This document shows positions 27,327 through 35,543 of a stretch of 64,000 nucleotides of DNA, one piece after another (the stretch's first letter is position 1; each line of letters opens with the position of its first letter). The DNA lies in assembly GCF_034314085.1 (NCBI RefSeq), contig NZ_JAVIWI010000001.1:2108001-2172000 (forward strand). The letters are read 5' to 3'. Below the pieces are notes generated by a model. The model was given only the letters and a program-made list of their open reading frames with translations, was not told the DNA's origin and made no database searches. This DNA comes from Undibacterium sp. 5I1 (lineage in GTDB: Bacteria > Pseudomonadota > Gammaproteobacteria > Burkholderiales > Burkholderiaceae_D). Both the position numbers and the translations under genes were made by a program.

Positions 27327-28177
27327 GTCACCCTGATCTGGATGTGAATGCGAATGTGAATATAAATATGAATGCGGCCAAGCCAGCAGTCAATTTACCC
27401 AAAGCACCACAGATGATGCGCCCTGTCACCGCCGTCACATTATTACTTTTATTAGCATTGGTGATTGCCAGTTTTATCAGCTTGCCGTCCAAATGGAATG
27501 AATTATTTACCGCAGACGCTGGTAGCAAAACAATCGAATTTCTGCAAGGATTTGCACCGCCTGATCTCTCCACCGGCATGCTGCACAAAGTCGGCATTGC
27601 TACGTTTGAGACCTTGGCGATGTCGGCTTTAGGCACCTTGATTGCGGCAATCTTAGGACTACTTTTGGCGCTGCCCGCCAGCGGACGCTTTGGCGTCATC
27701 GCCATGAGCACGACCCGCTTGTTTCTGAATGTCGCCCGTGCCATACCGGAACTGGTGTGGGCATCCATCATGCTGATCGCCGCAGGTTTGGGGTCATTCG
27801 CCGGTACGATTGCCTTGGCCGCACATACCACCGGCGTGCTAGGACGATTATTTGCAGAGAGTTTAGAAAATACGTCGCCGCATGCAGAATCCACTTTACG
27901 CATCAACGGCGCCACCGCGATCAACGCATTTTTGTATGCCAAGCTACCGCAAGCCTTGCCGCAAATGCTGTCATACACCTTATACCGCTGGGAAAACAAT
28001 ATCCGCGCTGCCGCCATTTTGGGCGTAGTCGGCGCTGGCGGTTTGGGGCAAATGCTGAAGTATTTTTTGTCCTTATTCCAAATGCAAAGCGCTGCCACAG
28101 TGATCATTGCAATGCTGATGTTAGTTGCGATGGTTGACTGGCTTAGCTTTGCTCTACGACGCTGGCTGATGCATTAA
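27323..28177 (+). CDS. PhnE-like ABC transporter permease 2
   Basis: Second permease, 284 residues, similar to permease 1 (loop KLPQALPQMLSYTLYRWENN, motif GVVGAGGLGQML). The two probably form a heterodimer. The N-terminal 35 residues are Asn/Val/Ala-rich and variable. Last gene of the operon. Confidence 0.9.
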   Translation: MSHPDLDVNANVNINMNAAKPAVNLPKAPQMMRPVTAVTLLLLLALVIASFISLPSKWNELFTADAGSKTIEFLQGFAPPDLSTGMLHKVGIATFETLAMSALGTLIAAILGLLLALPASGRFGVIAMSTTRLFLNVARAIPELVWASIMLIAAGLGSFAGTIALAAHTTGVLGRLFAESLENTSPHAESTLRINGATAINAFLYAKLPQALPQMLSYTLYRWENNIRAAAILGVVGAGGLGQMLKYFLSLFQMQSAATVIIAMLMLVAMVDWLSFALRRWLMH

Positions 28178-28205
28178 TTCGCCAGACTATTCACTCAAGC
28201 AGCTC

Positions 28206-28291
28206 CACATACTCCATCCATGTATATATTGACTGTCCATATATTCTTTGGACAATAAGCTATTTTCTATAAAAATAATGGGGAGTATATG
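28206..28291 (-). repeat. AT-rich palindromic repeat, copy 4
   Basis: On the minus strand it starts ATATACTCCCC, has TTGTCCA...TGGACAG, and ends GGAGTATGTG. It lies between the convergent transporter operon and the YeiH-family gene. Confidence 0.9.
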
Positions 28292-28298
28292 AAAATCC

Positions 28299-29519
28299 CT
28301 ATAAAAACATACTAACAACGCAGTTAATCCCCAGCCCGCCTGTAGTCAACCAAAGGAACAACACAGCAGCAAGCAATAAAGGTTTGATGCCAGCTTTACG
28401 AATCGCCGAAACATGTGTGGTCAAACCTAATGCGGCCATCGCCATGGCTAAGATCACGGTATCAATATCAATCGCGACAGATACGACGGCATGCGGTAAA
28501 AAAGCCAGGGAATTTATACCAGCGACAACAACAAAGATTAGTGCGAACCAAGGAACGACGATCTTGCCTGGCTTGTTGCTGATCATTTGATCGGCAAGAT
28601 CCTTGTCATGCGATGCAGCTTTGCTACGGGATAGATACGCCGACAAGATGATTAAAAACGGTGCCAGCATCATTACTCTGACCATCTTGGCGATCACAGC
28701 GGTGTTTGCAGCGTCTTCACTAATCGCATGGGCTGCAGCAACGACTTGGGCAACCTCGTGCACGGTGGAGCCAGTAAAAATACCATACGCAGTTGGGCTG
28801 ACCTTCAACCAATGCAGTTGAGCATTCAGGTGATACAGCGCTGGATATAGAAAGATTGCTACAGTGCCGAACACCACTACAGTTGATACGGCGACCATCA
28901 CTTGCTCTGCCTTGGCTTTAATTACAGGCTCCGCCGCCATCACTGCCGCAGCGCCACAGATAGAACTACCGGCGCCAATCAGCATGGCAGTTTTTTGATC
29001 CAGCTTAAAGACCTTAGTACCGAGAAACCACGCAAGGCAAAAAGTGCTGGTCAAAACCGCAGCATCAATCACGACTCCGCTGATACCTACCCGGGCAATG
29101 TCTTGAAACGTCAGACGCAAGCCATATAAAATAATCCCGAGCCGGAGTAAATTTTGTTTACTGAAAGTGACGCCAGCACCGCTAGTCACCGCGATACGTG
29201 GATAAATCGTGTTACCAACCAGCATACCCAGCACAATCGCCAGCGTCAGCGCGCCAATACCGTTGGCTTGCAGGAGGGTGATTTTGCCCATCGCTATCGC
29301 AATACTGGCGATCAAAAGCGACAATGCGATGCCAGGCAAATAATGGGGTATTTTCGTGAAAAACGTATTTAAACGAAATGCATTTGAACTCAATAAGTTT
29401 GAACTAAAGCTGGCTGAATTAGTGGCGAAGCCGGAAGCAGAATTAGTGGCGAAGCCGGAACCAGATTCTGTATCCGTCTTTATATCGTTGGTCTGCCTTA
29501 AAGCGGCTGTCGAAGTCAT
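28299..29519 (-). CDS. YeiH / UPF0324 family membrane protein (putative anion exporter)
   Basis: Integral membrane protein of 406 residues with about ten hydrophobic segments. Typical blocks: ALAIVLGMLVGNTIYPR, GIILYGLRLTFQDIARVG, GAGSSICGAAAVMAAEPVIKAK, and FTGSTVHEVAQVVAA. The family is annotated as putative sulfate exporter, but transport is not well proven. The start at 29519 is set by AAGGAG 6 bases upstream; an ATG two codons earlier sits right on that ribosome site. The N-terminal 60 residues are Ser/Asn/Ala-rich, with an exact tandem GFATNSAS. Confidence 0.88.
   Translation of the reverse strand: MTSTAALRQTNDIKTDTESGSGFATNSASGFATNSASFSSNLLSSNAFRLNTFFTKIPHYLPGIALSLLIASIAIAMGKITLLQANGIGALTLAIVLGMLVGNTIYPRIAVTSGAGVTFSKQNLLRLGIILYGLRLTFQDIARVGISGVVIDAAVLTSTFCLAWFLGTKVFKLDQKTAMLIGAGSSICGAAAVMAAEPVIKAKAEQVMVAVSTVVVFGTVAIFLYPALYHLNAQLHWLKVSPTAYGIFTGSTVHEVAQVVAAAHAISEDAANTAVIAKMVRVMMLAPFLIILSAYLSRSKAASHDKDLADQMISNKPGKIVVPWFALIFVVVAGINSLAFLPHAVVSVAIDIDTVILAMAMAALGLTTHVSAIRKAGIKPLLLAAVLFLWLTTGGLGINCVVSMFL
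29416..29463. repeat. 24-bp in-frame tandem duplication
   Basis: Two near-identical 24-base units (29416-29439 and 29440-29463) inside the N-terminal tail of the YeiH-family gene encode GFATNSAS twice. It looks recent. Confidence 0.9.
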
Positions 29520-29824
29520 GTCCATCTCCTTGGGTCTATCTAGATCAGATTGGATCTAATTGGAATATGGCTTCACTTTAGCAGTCGATTAAATACCAGT
29601 AAAACGAATAATTTATGTATTTATTAGCTGTTTTTTGGGTTGATTATTTGAATAGATGAAATCCTGAGCCGTTGTTTGATTCACCGACGCCGGCGGATGA
29701 CTGCTAAAGGCATGCGGAGATGGTAATGCCGACGCAGTAATACCTCGGCATTGCGAGTCTTTAGGAATTTACGATAAAGCGACGCGATACGTCCGAGTAT
29801 GTTTTTTGAAATCCTCTTTCAGAC
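29520..29824. other. upstream region of the YeiH-family gene
   Basis: Noncoding. It holds a small hairpin AATGCCGA/TCGGCATT at 29725-29752 (12-base loop, no T tract). No clear regulator site recognised. Confidence 0.4.
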
Positions 29825-29884
29825 GTCCAATAAAAATGCGACTGCTGGCATGATTTCACGCTAGCAGCCGCATTTTTATTGGAC
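29825..29884 (-). terminator. long terminator hairpin of the O-acetylation operon
   Basis: Arms of about 25 bases, GTCCAATAAAAATGCG... and ...CGCATTTTTATTGGAC, nearly perfect, with the T5 run inside the second arm. It lies 33 bases after the AlgJ-like stop. Confidence 0.75.
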
Positions 29885-29917
29885 TTTAGTTTTGGGAATT
29901 TCTAAAAACTTCTTACT

Positions 29918-31090
29918 CTATTTCATTTGCTTCTGATAATTCAGCCATTGTGTTTCAGCTGCACTCAAAGGCTTTTGTAGCATGCGCTCGGGCACTTCCC
30001 ATAAGACGACTTTTGGAGGACTTTGCTGGAAAGTTTTCCCGCCTAAGTAAGCCAGAGCAGATCCTTCGAAATTACCTCCTTCTTTTGCAAAACTAGCGAC
30101 GGGTGCACCTAGATAATGACCTAAAAATGGGACGAAATTCGCATTTCTGGAGAATGAGGTACCGATCAAGGCCACTGTCGGTAATCCGGTATCACCGAAC
30201 AAATCATCGCTGGTGTTGGAGCTTGCGCCAGAGTCTGGTGCAGCGCTGGCGACAATCGTCGTCAACTGGGTCTGTTCCGGCTTCGGACGCAAAATAGCAG
30301 GTAAGCCTTGCAAATTGGATACCCGTAACAAATCACCATCTCGCGCTATTGTTGTGCTGTGTAATGCTGCCTTGTCAGGAGCTACAGTTGGCATCGCTTG
30401 CATTTTTTCTGCTTGCAAATAACTTGCGATAGCGGCAGCAGCGGCATTTGCGCCGTTTTCATTCCAGTGCGAATCAGTACGGTAATAACGTTCACCCGGA
30501 GTCGCGGCCAACACTGGCTCCAGATTAATTGTATTAATTTTTGATTGTTTGAGTAAGGCAACCCAGTTATCAATGCGTCCTGCAAAACTGGCGGGTCTGT
30601 GCAAACCGCACAAATGCGCTTGCTCTATGCGTGACTTGTCTGGCACAACGGCGATCACTAATTGTATGCCGCGCCCAGCCAGATTTTTCGCCAAAGCTTT
30701 GACAATATTGGCACGAGCTATTGCCGAGTTATTAGGATCTGGGAAAGTTTCTAGTTCATCGCTAAGAAAAAACCAGTCTTTGCAACCAGTGCTGACTGCT
30801 GTACCAGTATCACCGGCGATGGTCCAGGTAACAGCGCGCTCTATTTGGCTGAATGGCTTACTGAGTAAAAAATGCTCATTCAATTGCGCTGAAAACCGAC
30901 GGGTAGATTCGCCACCGAATAATTGCTGTGGCTCAGTAATGCCTGTCCATGCGGTTTCAGGCACATCCCGCAAAGAGGCAATCGTCACGCCAAAACCAGC
31001 AACCAATACAATCACAAATGCGATTGCTGGTAAGAAACCGATGATGTTGGCACGGCTGGTTTTTGATGTATTTGGAGTAAATTCGCTCAT
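29918..31090 (-). CDS. AlgJ/AlgX-like polysaccharide O-acetyltransferase (WssI-like)
   Basis: A 390-residue protein with an N-terminal membrane anchor (about 18-40, IIGFLPAIAFVIVLVAGFGV) and a periplasmic SGNH-like acetyltransferase domain. The family's DxH motif is seen in YYRTDSHWNENG, and the serine nucleophile is probably in ALIGTSFSRN. It should move acetyl groups from the AlgI-like partner onto the polysaccharide. The start at 31090 has AAGGAAT 8 bases upstream. Last gene of the acetylation operon, 11 bases after AlgI. Confidence 0.88.
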   Translation of the reverse strand: MSEFTPNTSKTSRANIIGFLPAIAFVIVLVAGFGVTIASLRDVPETAWTGITEPQQLFGGESTRRFSAQLNEHFLLSKPFSQIERAVTWTIAGDTGTAVSTGCKDWFFLSDELETFPDPNNSAIARANIVKALAKNLAGRGIQLVIAVVPDKSRIEQAHLCGLHRPASFAGRIDNWVALLKQSKINTINLEPVLAATPGERYYRTDSHWNENGANAAAAAIASYLQAEKMQAMPTVAPDKAALHSTTIARDGDLLRVSNLQGLPAILRPKPEQTQLTTIVASAAPDSGASSNTSDDLFGDTGLPTVALIGTSFSRNANFVPFLGHYLGAPVASFAKEGGNFEGSALAYLGGKTFQQSPPKVVLWEVPERMLQKPLSAAETQWLNYQKQMK

Positions 31091-31101
31091 GGTGATATTC
31101 C

Positions 31102-32511
31102 TTAAAACTGGAAGTACAGGAAAGGAATGGCTTTTTGCCCTGCCAACACAATGACGCCATAGACAAAAGTGAGTATCGGCCAGACTGCGCGCCACACACC
31201 ACTCCAACCCACAGTAGCTAAGCCACCACGCTTGGCAAAACTGCTAGCGGGATAAATCACGCACAACAAACCAATCGCAAAAATCAACAGCAAGCTAGGT
31301 CGCAAGGCCAGTCTGACCGCATCACCCATGGCGAAGCCATTAGCTCCGATTTGTCCAGCCAGCATGCCTAGGGCGGCATCAAAACTGCTAGAGCGAAACA
31401 CCGTCCAAGCCAGCATCACCACCAACAAGGTCAAAGTGCGTGATGCGGCATTGGGCATGGAATAACCACGCATCGTAAACGCGCGGTCACAGCACAATGC
31501 AGAACCTTGAATAATCCCCCAGATCAGAAAATTCCAGTTATCACCACCATGCCACAAGCCGCCAATCGCCATCGTCAGCATCAGGTTGACATAGGTGCGG
31601 ATTGCCCCACCGCGATTGCCACCAAGAGCTATATATAAATAGTCGCGTAGCCATGACGACAATGTCATATGCCAGCGTCGCCAAAAATCTTGAATTGACA
31701 CTGCCAGATAAGGATTATTAAAATTTTCCTGAAAACGGAAACCGAGCATCAAGCCTAAACCAATCGCCATCGCACTGTAGCCGGCAAAATCAAAATACAG
31801 TTGCAAGGTATAAGCAGCGCAGCCGGCCCAGGCATCCATAAAGGATGGTTGATGCAAGCCAAAAGCGATTGATACAAACGGTGATAAGGTATCGGCAATT
31901 AACACTTTCATCGAAAAGCCGACCATAAAACGACGCACGCCAGCAGCAAACTCTTCTGACGAAAAAACCCGCTCACGCAGCTCTTTGTCGATGACTTTAT
32001 AGCGCACTATCGGCCCTGCAATCAGATGGCCAAACATCGCCATATACGCACTAAAAGAAATGATGCTGTACTGCGCCGGGACAGTCTTACGACGGACATC
32101 GACCACATAAGAAATCGCGTGCAATACCGTGAATGACAAGCCAATCGGCAACATCACGTTGACCCACGGAATGGTGGGCAAGTCATGTCCGGTAAAAAAA
32201 GTATTCAGGGATTGCACCACCATATTGGTATATTTATACCAGACCAAAGATGCCAGATTGAGGACGATGGTGGTCGCCATGATTCTGGTCTTAACGCGTT
32301 CATTCTGAGCTTTGTCGATCAAGATTGCGGCGCCCCATGCGAGAACGGTCAAGGCGATGATCAACAACAAAAATTTAGGTGTCCACCAGGCATAAAATAA
32401 CCAGCTACCGACCAACAAGGTGTGGTTGCGAAAACGCTGTGGTGTAATTAAATAAAACGCAAAGAAAATAGGTAGGAAGAGAGTTAAAAACTCAAGGGAC
32501 GCGAATACCAT
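31102..32511 (-). CDS. MBOAT-family O-acyltransferase, AlgI-like (WssH-like)
   Basis: Polytopic membrane protein of 469 residues that brings acetyl groups across the inner membrane. Typical MBOAT/AlgI blocks are VFASLEFLTLFLPIFFAFY, FNNPYLAVSIQDFWRRWHMTLSSWLRDYLYI and the catalytic His in MAIGGLWHGGDNWNFLIWG. It starts 12 bases after the AlgF-like stop. The genomic neighbours point to cellulose rather than alginate as acceptor, since no alginate genes are present. Confidence 0.93.
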   Translation of the reverse strand: MVFASLEFLTLFLPIFFAFYLITPQRFRNHTLLVGSWLFYAWWTPKFLLLIIALTVLAWGAAILIDKAQNERVKTRIMATTIVLNLASLVWYKYTNMVVQSLNTFFTGHDLPTIPWVNVMLPIGLSFTVLHAISYVVDVRRKTVPAQYSIISFSAYMAMFGHLIAGPIVRYKVIDKELRERVFSSEEFAAGVRRFMVGFSMKVLIADTLSPFVSIAFGLHQPSFMDAWAGCAAYTLQLYFDFAGYSAMAIGLGLMLGFRFQENFNNPYLAVSIQDFWRRWHMTLSSWLRDYLYIALGGNRGGAIRTYVNLMLTMAIGGLWHGGDNWNFLIWGIIQGSALCCDRAFTMRGYSMPNAASRTLTLLVVMLAWTVFRSSSFDAALGMLAGQIGANGFAMGDAVRLALRPSLLLIFAIGLLCVIYPASSFAKRGGLATVGWSGVWRAVWPILTFVYGVIVLAGQKAIPFLYFQF

Positions 32512-32523
32512 AACTGCTTCCGC

Positions 32524-33198
32524 TTAAGAGTTATTATCGCGTACAAAAAACGCTATTCGCCCTACTTTGAGCGGCAGTACAAATACGCTGTATCGCTCGC
32601 CAGCCTGCAGTTGTGACATGTCTAGCGCAGCGCCGACGGACTTACCATCGCAACTGGCCTGTACCGAGAGTTTTACAGGATTGATTAAACGACGTTGTAC
32701 AGTCGCTGGTTTAACTGCTTCTAAAATTGCCGTATTTTTCGCGCCGCCAGATAAGGCCGCACTTGCGCATTTTTCATCCAGATTAGACAACGATAAGGAC
32801 GAGCGCATTGCGTTGAAATCGGTTGGTGATTCTCTGACGATCATGCTCTTGGCGGATGCATCTTTACCGACCACCGCAATCGTAATGAACTCACCAGGTT
32901 TAGCAGTAACTTCCACCGGTACTTTGTGACTACCGATTTGTACCGTCGCAGTTAATTTACTGCCCGCTTTGACAGGATAAAAACGGGAAACACGTGCATC
33001 ACCCTGATTGCCCAAGGCAATTTTGGCCGCGCCATTGACTACGCTGGCTTTATCGTCACTTGCATTCAAAAAGCGCACAAAGGATGAATCTTCACTGGGA
33101 CCGGTTTCATACAATTGCGTATCGGCATAGGCCGCAAGTGGATTGATGGCAGCCAGCGTTGCGAGCGAGGAAATGCATGCGGCGAAAAGTTTTTTCAT
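32524..33198 (-). CDS. AlgF-like periplasmic O-acetylation protein (WssG-like)
   Basis: A 224-residue secreted protein with signal peptide (cleavage after YADT region, near residue 26). The segment LYETGPSEDSSFVRFLNAS is characteristic of AlgF. AlgF acts with AlgI and AlgJ in adding acetyl groups to polysaccharide. It is upstream of the MBOAT gene with a 12-base gap, and 126 bases after the SGNH gene. Confidence 0.88.
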   Translation of the reverse strand: MKKLFAACISSLATLAAINPLAAYADTQLYETGPSEDSSFVRFLNASDDKASVVNGAAKIALGNQGDARVSRFYPVKAGSKLTATVQIGSHKVPVEVTAKPGEFITIAVVGKDASAKSMIVRESPTDFNAMRSSLSLSNLDEKCASAALSGGAKNTAILEAVKPATVQRRLINPVKLSVQASCDGKSVGAALDMSQLQAGERYSVFVLPLKVGRIAFFVRDNNS

Positions 33199-33270
33199 AA
33201 TATTGGGCAGAGTAAAGAGAACGAATTACCTACGAATTCAAAGTCAGGATTAGTGTGTAAGCGCAGTTCC

Positions 33271-33299
33271 GACGATTGCCCTTCTACAAGGCAATCGTC
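33271..33299. other. perfect intercistronic hairpin
   Basis: GACGATTGCC / GGCAATCGTC, a 10-bp perfect stem with a 9-base loop, between the SGNH gene and the AlgF-like gene. There is no T tract, so it is more likely an RNA stability or processing element than a terminator. Confidence 0.7.
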
Positions 33300-33324
33300 A
33301 ACAGCATTCACCGCTAACAACTAA

Positions 33325-33984
33325 TTAATGCTTGATGGTTGCCAACACAGCTGGGGCAGCAATCGCATTACCAATCGCAGCACCCCAAGATTGGTAGCCC
33401 GAAGTCGTGAAATGCTGACCATCAATCGTGCTCCACTCACCTTGCTTGGACATTTTTTGAGAATCGATATAAGTACATGGTGCGACGATATCAGCAAGAT
33501 AGGTAGACATCTCTTTAGCGCGGGCATAAGTCTTGTTAAATGGGCCGCCTTCGGTACCCCAGGCTGGACCTACCCAAACGCAGCTAACGCCGTTATTTTT
33601 GATACCTTTAGTCAAGCGAGATACTTGCTGCCAGATCCAGGTTTTTGGTAATTCTGGCTGGGTGTAAGCTGCCATCGTGTCAGCATTGACAACAACGACT
33701 AGATTCGGCTTGTAGGTTTTAATCAATTCATTAAAAGGACGTGTCGCAGCGTCAGGACCAGTTTTAACTTCGACCGGACCGTCTTTAATACGTACGGCAC
33801 CACCGCATGAGGACTGAGTTTTAACCATCCACTCACCGGCAGCTACACCGCAGGCACCGTACGAATATACGACCGCACCTTTGCTCATTAAATCGTCGTG
33901 CAAAGTGGTAATCAGATAATCCGGTGTGGACATATGGCTGTCACCAATAATCAACACAGTTAAACCAGCAAGAAGTGCGCTCAT
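33325..33984 (-). CDS. SGNH/GDSL hydrolase-like protein (WssF-like position)
   Basis: A 219-residue protein with an SGNH fold: the nucleophile block LIIGDSHMS at residues 11-19 and a C-terminal Asp/His pair in DGQHFTTSGYQSW. It is the first gene before AlgF-AlgI-AlgJ homologues, the place held by wssF in Pseudomonas cellulose operons, so a role in cellulose O-acetylation is likely. Unlike its neighbours it has no cleavable signal peptide: the hydrophobic first strand starts at residue 3, and an in-frame TAA lies five codons upstream. Confidence 0.82.
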   Translation of the reverse strand: MSALLAGLTVLIIGDSHMSTPDYLITTLHDDLMSKGAVVYSYGACGVAAGEWMVKTQSSCGGAVRIKDGPVEVKTGPDAATRPFNELIKTYKPNLVVVVNADTMAAYTQPELPKTWIWQQVSRLTKGIKNNGVSCVWVGPAWGTEGGPFNKTYARAKEMSTYLADIVAPCTYIDSQKMSKQGEWSTIDGQHFTTSGYQSWGAAIGNAIAAPAVLATIKH

Positions 33985-34282
33985 AATTGATCCTTTTTAA
34001 TGAATGAGATGAAGCTTGAATTATAAATTTGATGCACTCTTTAATTACAAATTTCTTAGAAGAATTACTTGAAATCATCAAAATAGTCTTTGATGTGACA
34101 CAAATTTACAAAACACAGGTGAGCAGACGATTCCACACGGAAACAAATTGTAATTATAGTATCGAAAAAATCACAAACCATAACGCGACGAATCATTTTG
34201 ATTCACTTAAAACTTATTTGCCTAATTCAATTTTTTAGTGCGTCTACATTCATCACCGGCTCAATCAAAAATCAATACATCA
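33985..34282. other. intergenic region upstream of the O-acetylation operon
   Basis: AT-rich and noncoding. It must contain the leftward operon's promoter, but no site could be singled out. A 69-codon open frame on the plus strand at 34029-34238 has no ribosome site. Confidence 0.4.
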
Positions 34283-34384
34283 GGACTTGCGCAAAATTGT
34301 CTCCACAAGGCTTGGTGACGACGACAGTACCTTAGGGCAGACAAGATGCCGCAGCGCAGCCAAGGCGATTTTTGTGTAAGCCCC
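34283..34384. repeat. inverted-repeat-bounded element, about 102 bases
   Basis: GGACTTGCGCAAAATTG on the left and GCGATTTTTGTGTAAGCCCC on the right are imperfect inverted copies. A similar pair of ends bounds 60953-61080. It looks like a MITE-like remnant and lies before argF. Confidence 0.45.
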
Positions 34385-34452
34385 ATTCAATGAGAAAGTT
34401 GAACCAAAGAAGCGTTTTCCACAATTTATATGGCTTAGATAACTAAATCCCT

Positions 34453-34458
34453 TATAAT
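34453..34458 (+). promoter_or_regulatory. -10 box of argF
   Basis: A perfect TATAAT at 34453-34458 predicts transcription from about 34465. No good -35 box is present at 17 bp. Confidence 0.5.
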
Positions 34459-34475
34459 GAAGCAGTTATAACAAG

Positions 34476-34502
34476 CGGCGGCAGAATTTCCTCTTGCCGC
34501 CG
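34476..34502 (+). promoter_or_regulatory. hairpin in the argF leader covering the ribosome site position
   Basis: CGGCGGCA / TGCCGCCG, a perfect 8-bp GC-rich stem with an 11-base loop, ending 9 bases before the argF ATG. No Shine-Dalgarno sequence is seen between hairpin and start. Confidence 0.6.
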
Positions 34503-34511
34503 ATTTCATTT

Positions 34512-35435
34512 ATGGCTATCAAACATTTCCTGCAGTTCTCTGATTTCACACTGGCTGAATTCAATTATGTGATGGAGCGCGCGCGCATTATTAAGCGCAA
34601 GTTCAAGCTCTATGACCCTTACCATCCGCTGCTAGATCGCACCTTAGTCATGGTGTTTGAGAAAAATTCTACGCGTACTCGTTTATCGTTTGAAGCTGGC
34701 ATGCACCAGCTTGGCGGCGCTGCGATTTATCTTAATACGCGTGACAGCCAACTCGGTCGTGGCGAACCGGTCGAGGATGCTGGTCAAGTCATGTCACGCA
34801 TGTGCGACATCATTATGATCCGCACCTTTGAACAAGAGATGATAGAGCGCTTTGCGGCCAATTCGCGCGTACCTGTCATCAACGGACTGACCAATCAACA
34901 TCATCCCTGCCAGGTATTTGCCGATGTATTTACCTACATCGAACATCGTGGATCTATCGAGGGTAAAACCGTGGCGTGGATAGGCGACGCGAATAACATG
35001 CTGTATTCATGGTTGCAAGCAGCACAGATTTTCAATTTCCATCTCAACATTTCTACCCCAAAAGGCTATGAACTGGATTTGGCGCAAGTCACAGTGGATA
35101 GTCAGTTTTATACTGTATTTGATCGTCCATCAGATGCTTGCGAAGGCGTTGATCTGGTCAACACCGATGTGTGGACTAGCATGGGTTACGAAGAAGAAAA
35201 TCAGGCACGCCTGAAAGCATTTGATGGCTGGATCGTAGACGAAGCCAAAATGGCTCGCGCCAAACCTGATGCCTTATTCATGCATTGTCTGCCGGCACAT
35301 CGTGGTGAAGAAGTCTCAGCAGGTGTCATCGACGGCCCACAATCAGTCGTCTGGGATGAAGCAGAAAATCGTCTGCATATACAAAAGGCCTTGCTGGAAT
35401 ATCTGGTCGTTGGAACAATTACCGAGGCAGTCTAA
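34512..35435 (+). CDS. argF: ornithine carbamoyltransferase
   Basis: Makes citrulline from ornithine and carbamoyl phosphate in arginine biosynthesis. The 307 residues contain the carbamoyl-phosphate site STRTRLSFE, HPCQ and the ornithine-binding HCLPAHRGEE. The start at 34512 matches the conserved N-terminus (MAIKHFLQFSDFTL). An upstream TTG is unlikely, as it lies within the leader hairpin. It precedes argG by 108 bases on the same strand. Confidence 0.97.
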   Translation: MAIKHFLQFSDFTLAEFNYVMERARIIKRKFKLYDPYHPLLDRTLVMVFEKNSTRTRLSFEAGMHQLGGAAIYLNTRDSQLGRGEPVEDAGQVMSRMCDIIMIRTFEQEMIERFAANSRVPVINGLTNQHHPCQVFADVFTYIEHRGSIEGKTVAWIGDANNMLYSWLQAAQIFNFHLNISTPKGYELDLAQVTVDSQFYTVFDRPSDACEGVDLVNTDVWTSMGYEEENQARLKAFDGWIVDEAKMARAKPDALFMHCLPAHRGEEVSAGVIDGPQSVVWDEAENRLHIQKALLEYLVVGTITEAV

Positions 35436-35543
35436 TCGCCCAGCCGACATGAAGATCAGTTAAACCTCACTGGATTTTCAAACATTGAAGCAAGTAAAGT
35501 TAGTCAAATTCAACATCGTAATAAAGTACACAGAGAGCACATC

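Noticed and set aside
27328..28107. 259-codon frame antisense to the second permease
   Set aside because: It is a full shadow of a clear permease gene that overlaps its neighbour in the normal way.
29825..29884. The long hairpin as another copy of the AT-rich repeat, because it also has GTCCAA/TTGGAC
   Set aside because: It lacks the TATACTCCCC ends and the spacing; it is a near-perfect hairpin placed as a terminator.
29918..33984. Acetylation operon as part of an alginate cluster
   Set aside because: No algD, alg8, alg44, algE, algG or algL is present; only the O-acetylation genes occur, and a cellulose operon is nearby.
34029..34238. 69-codon open frame upstream of argF
   Set aside because: AT-rich DNA, no ribosome site, no recognisable sequence pattern.
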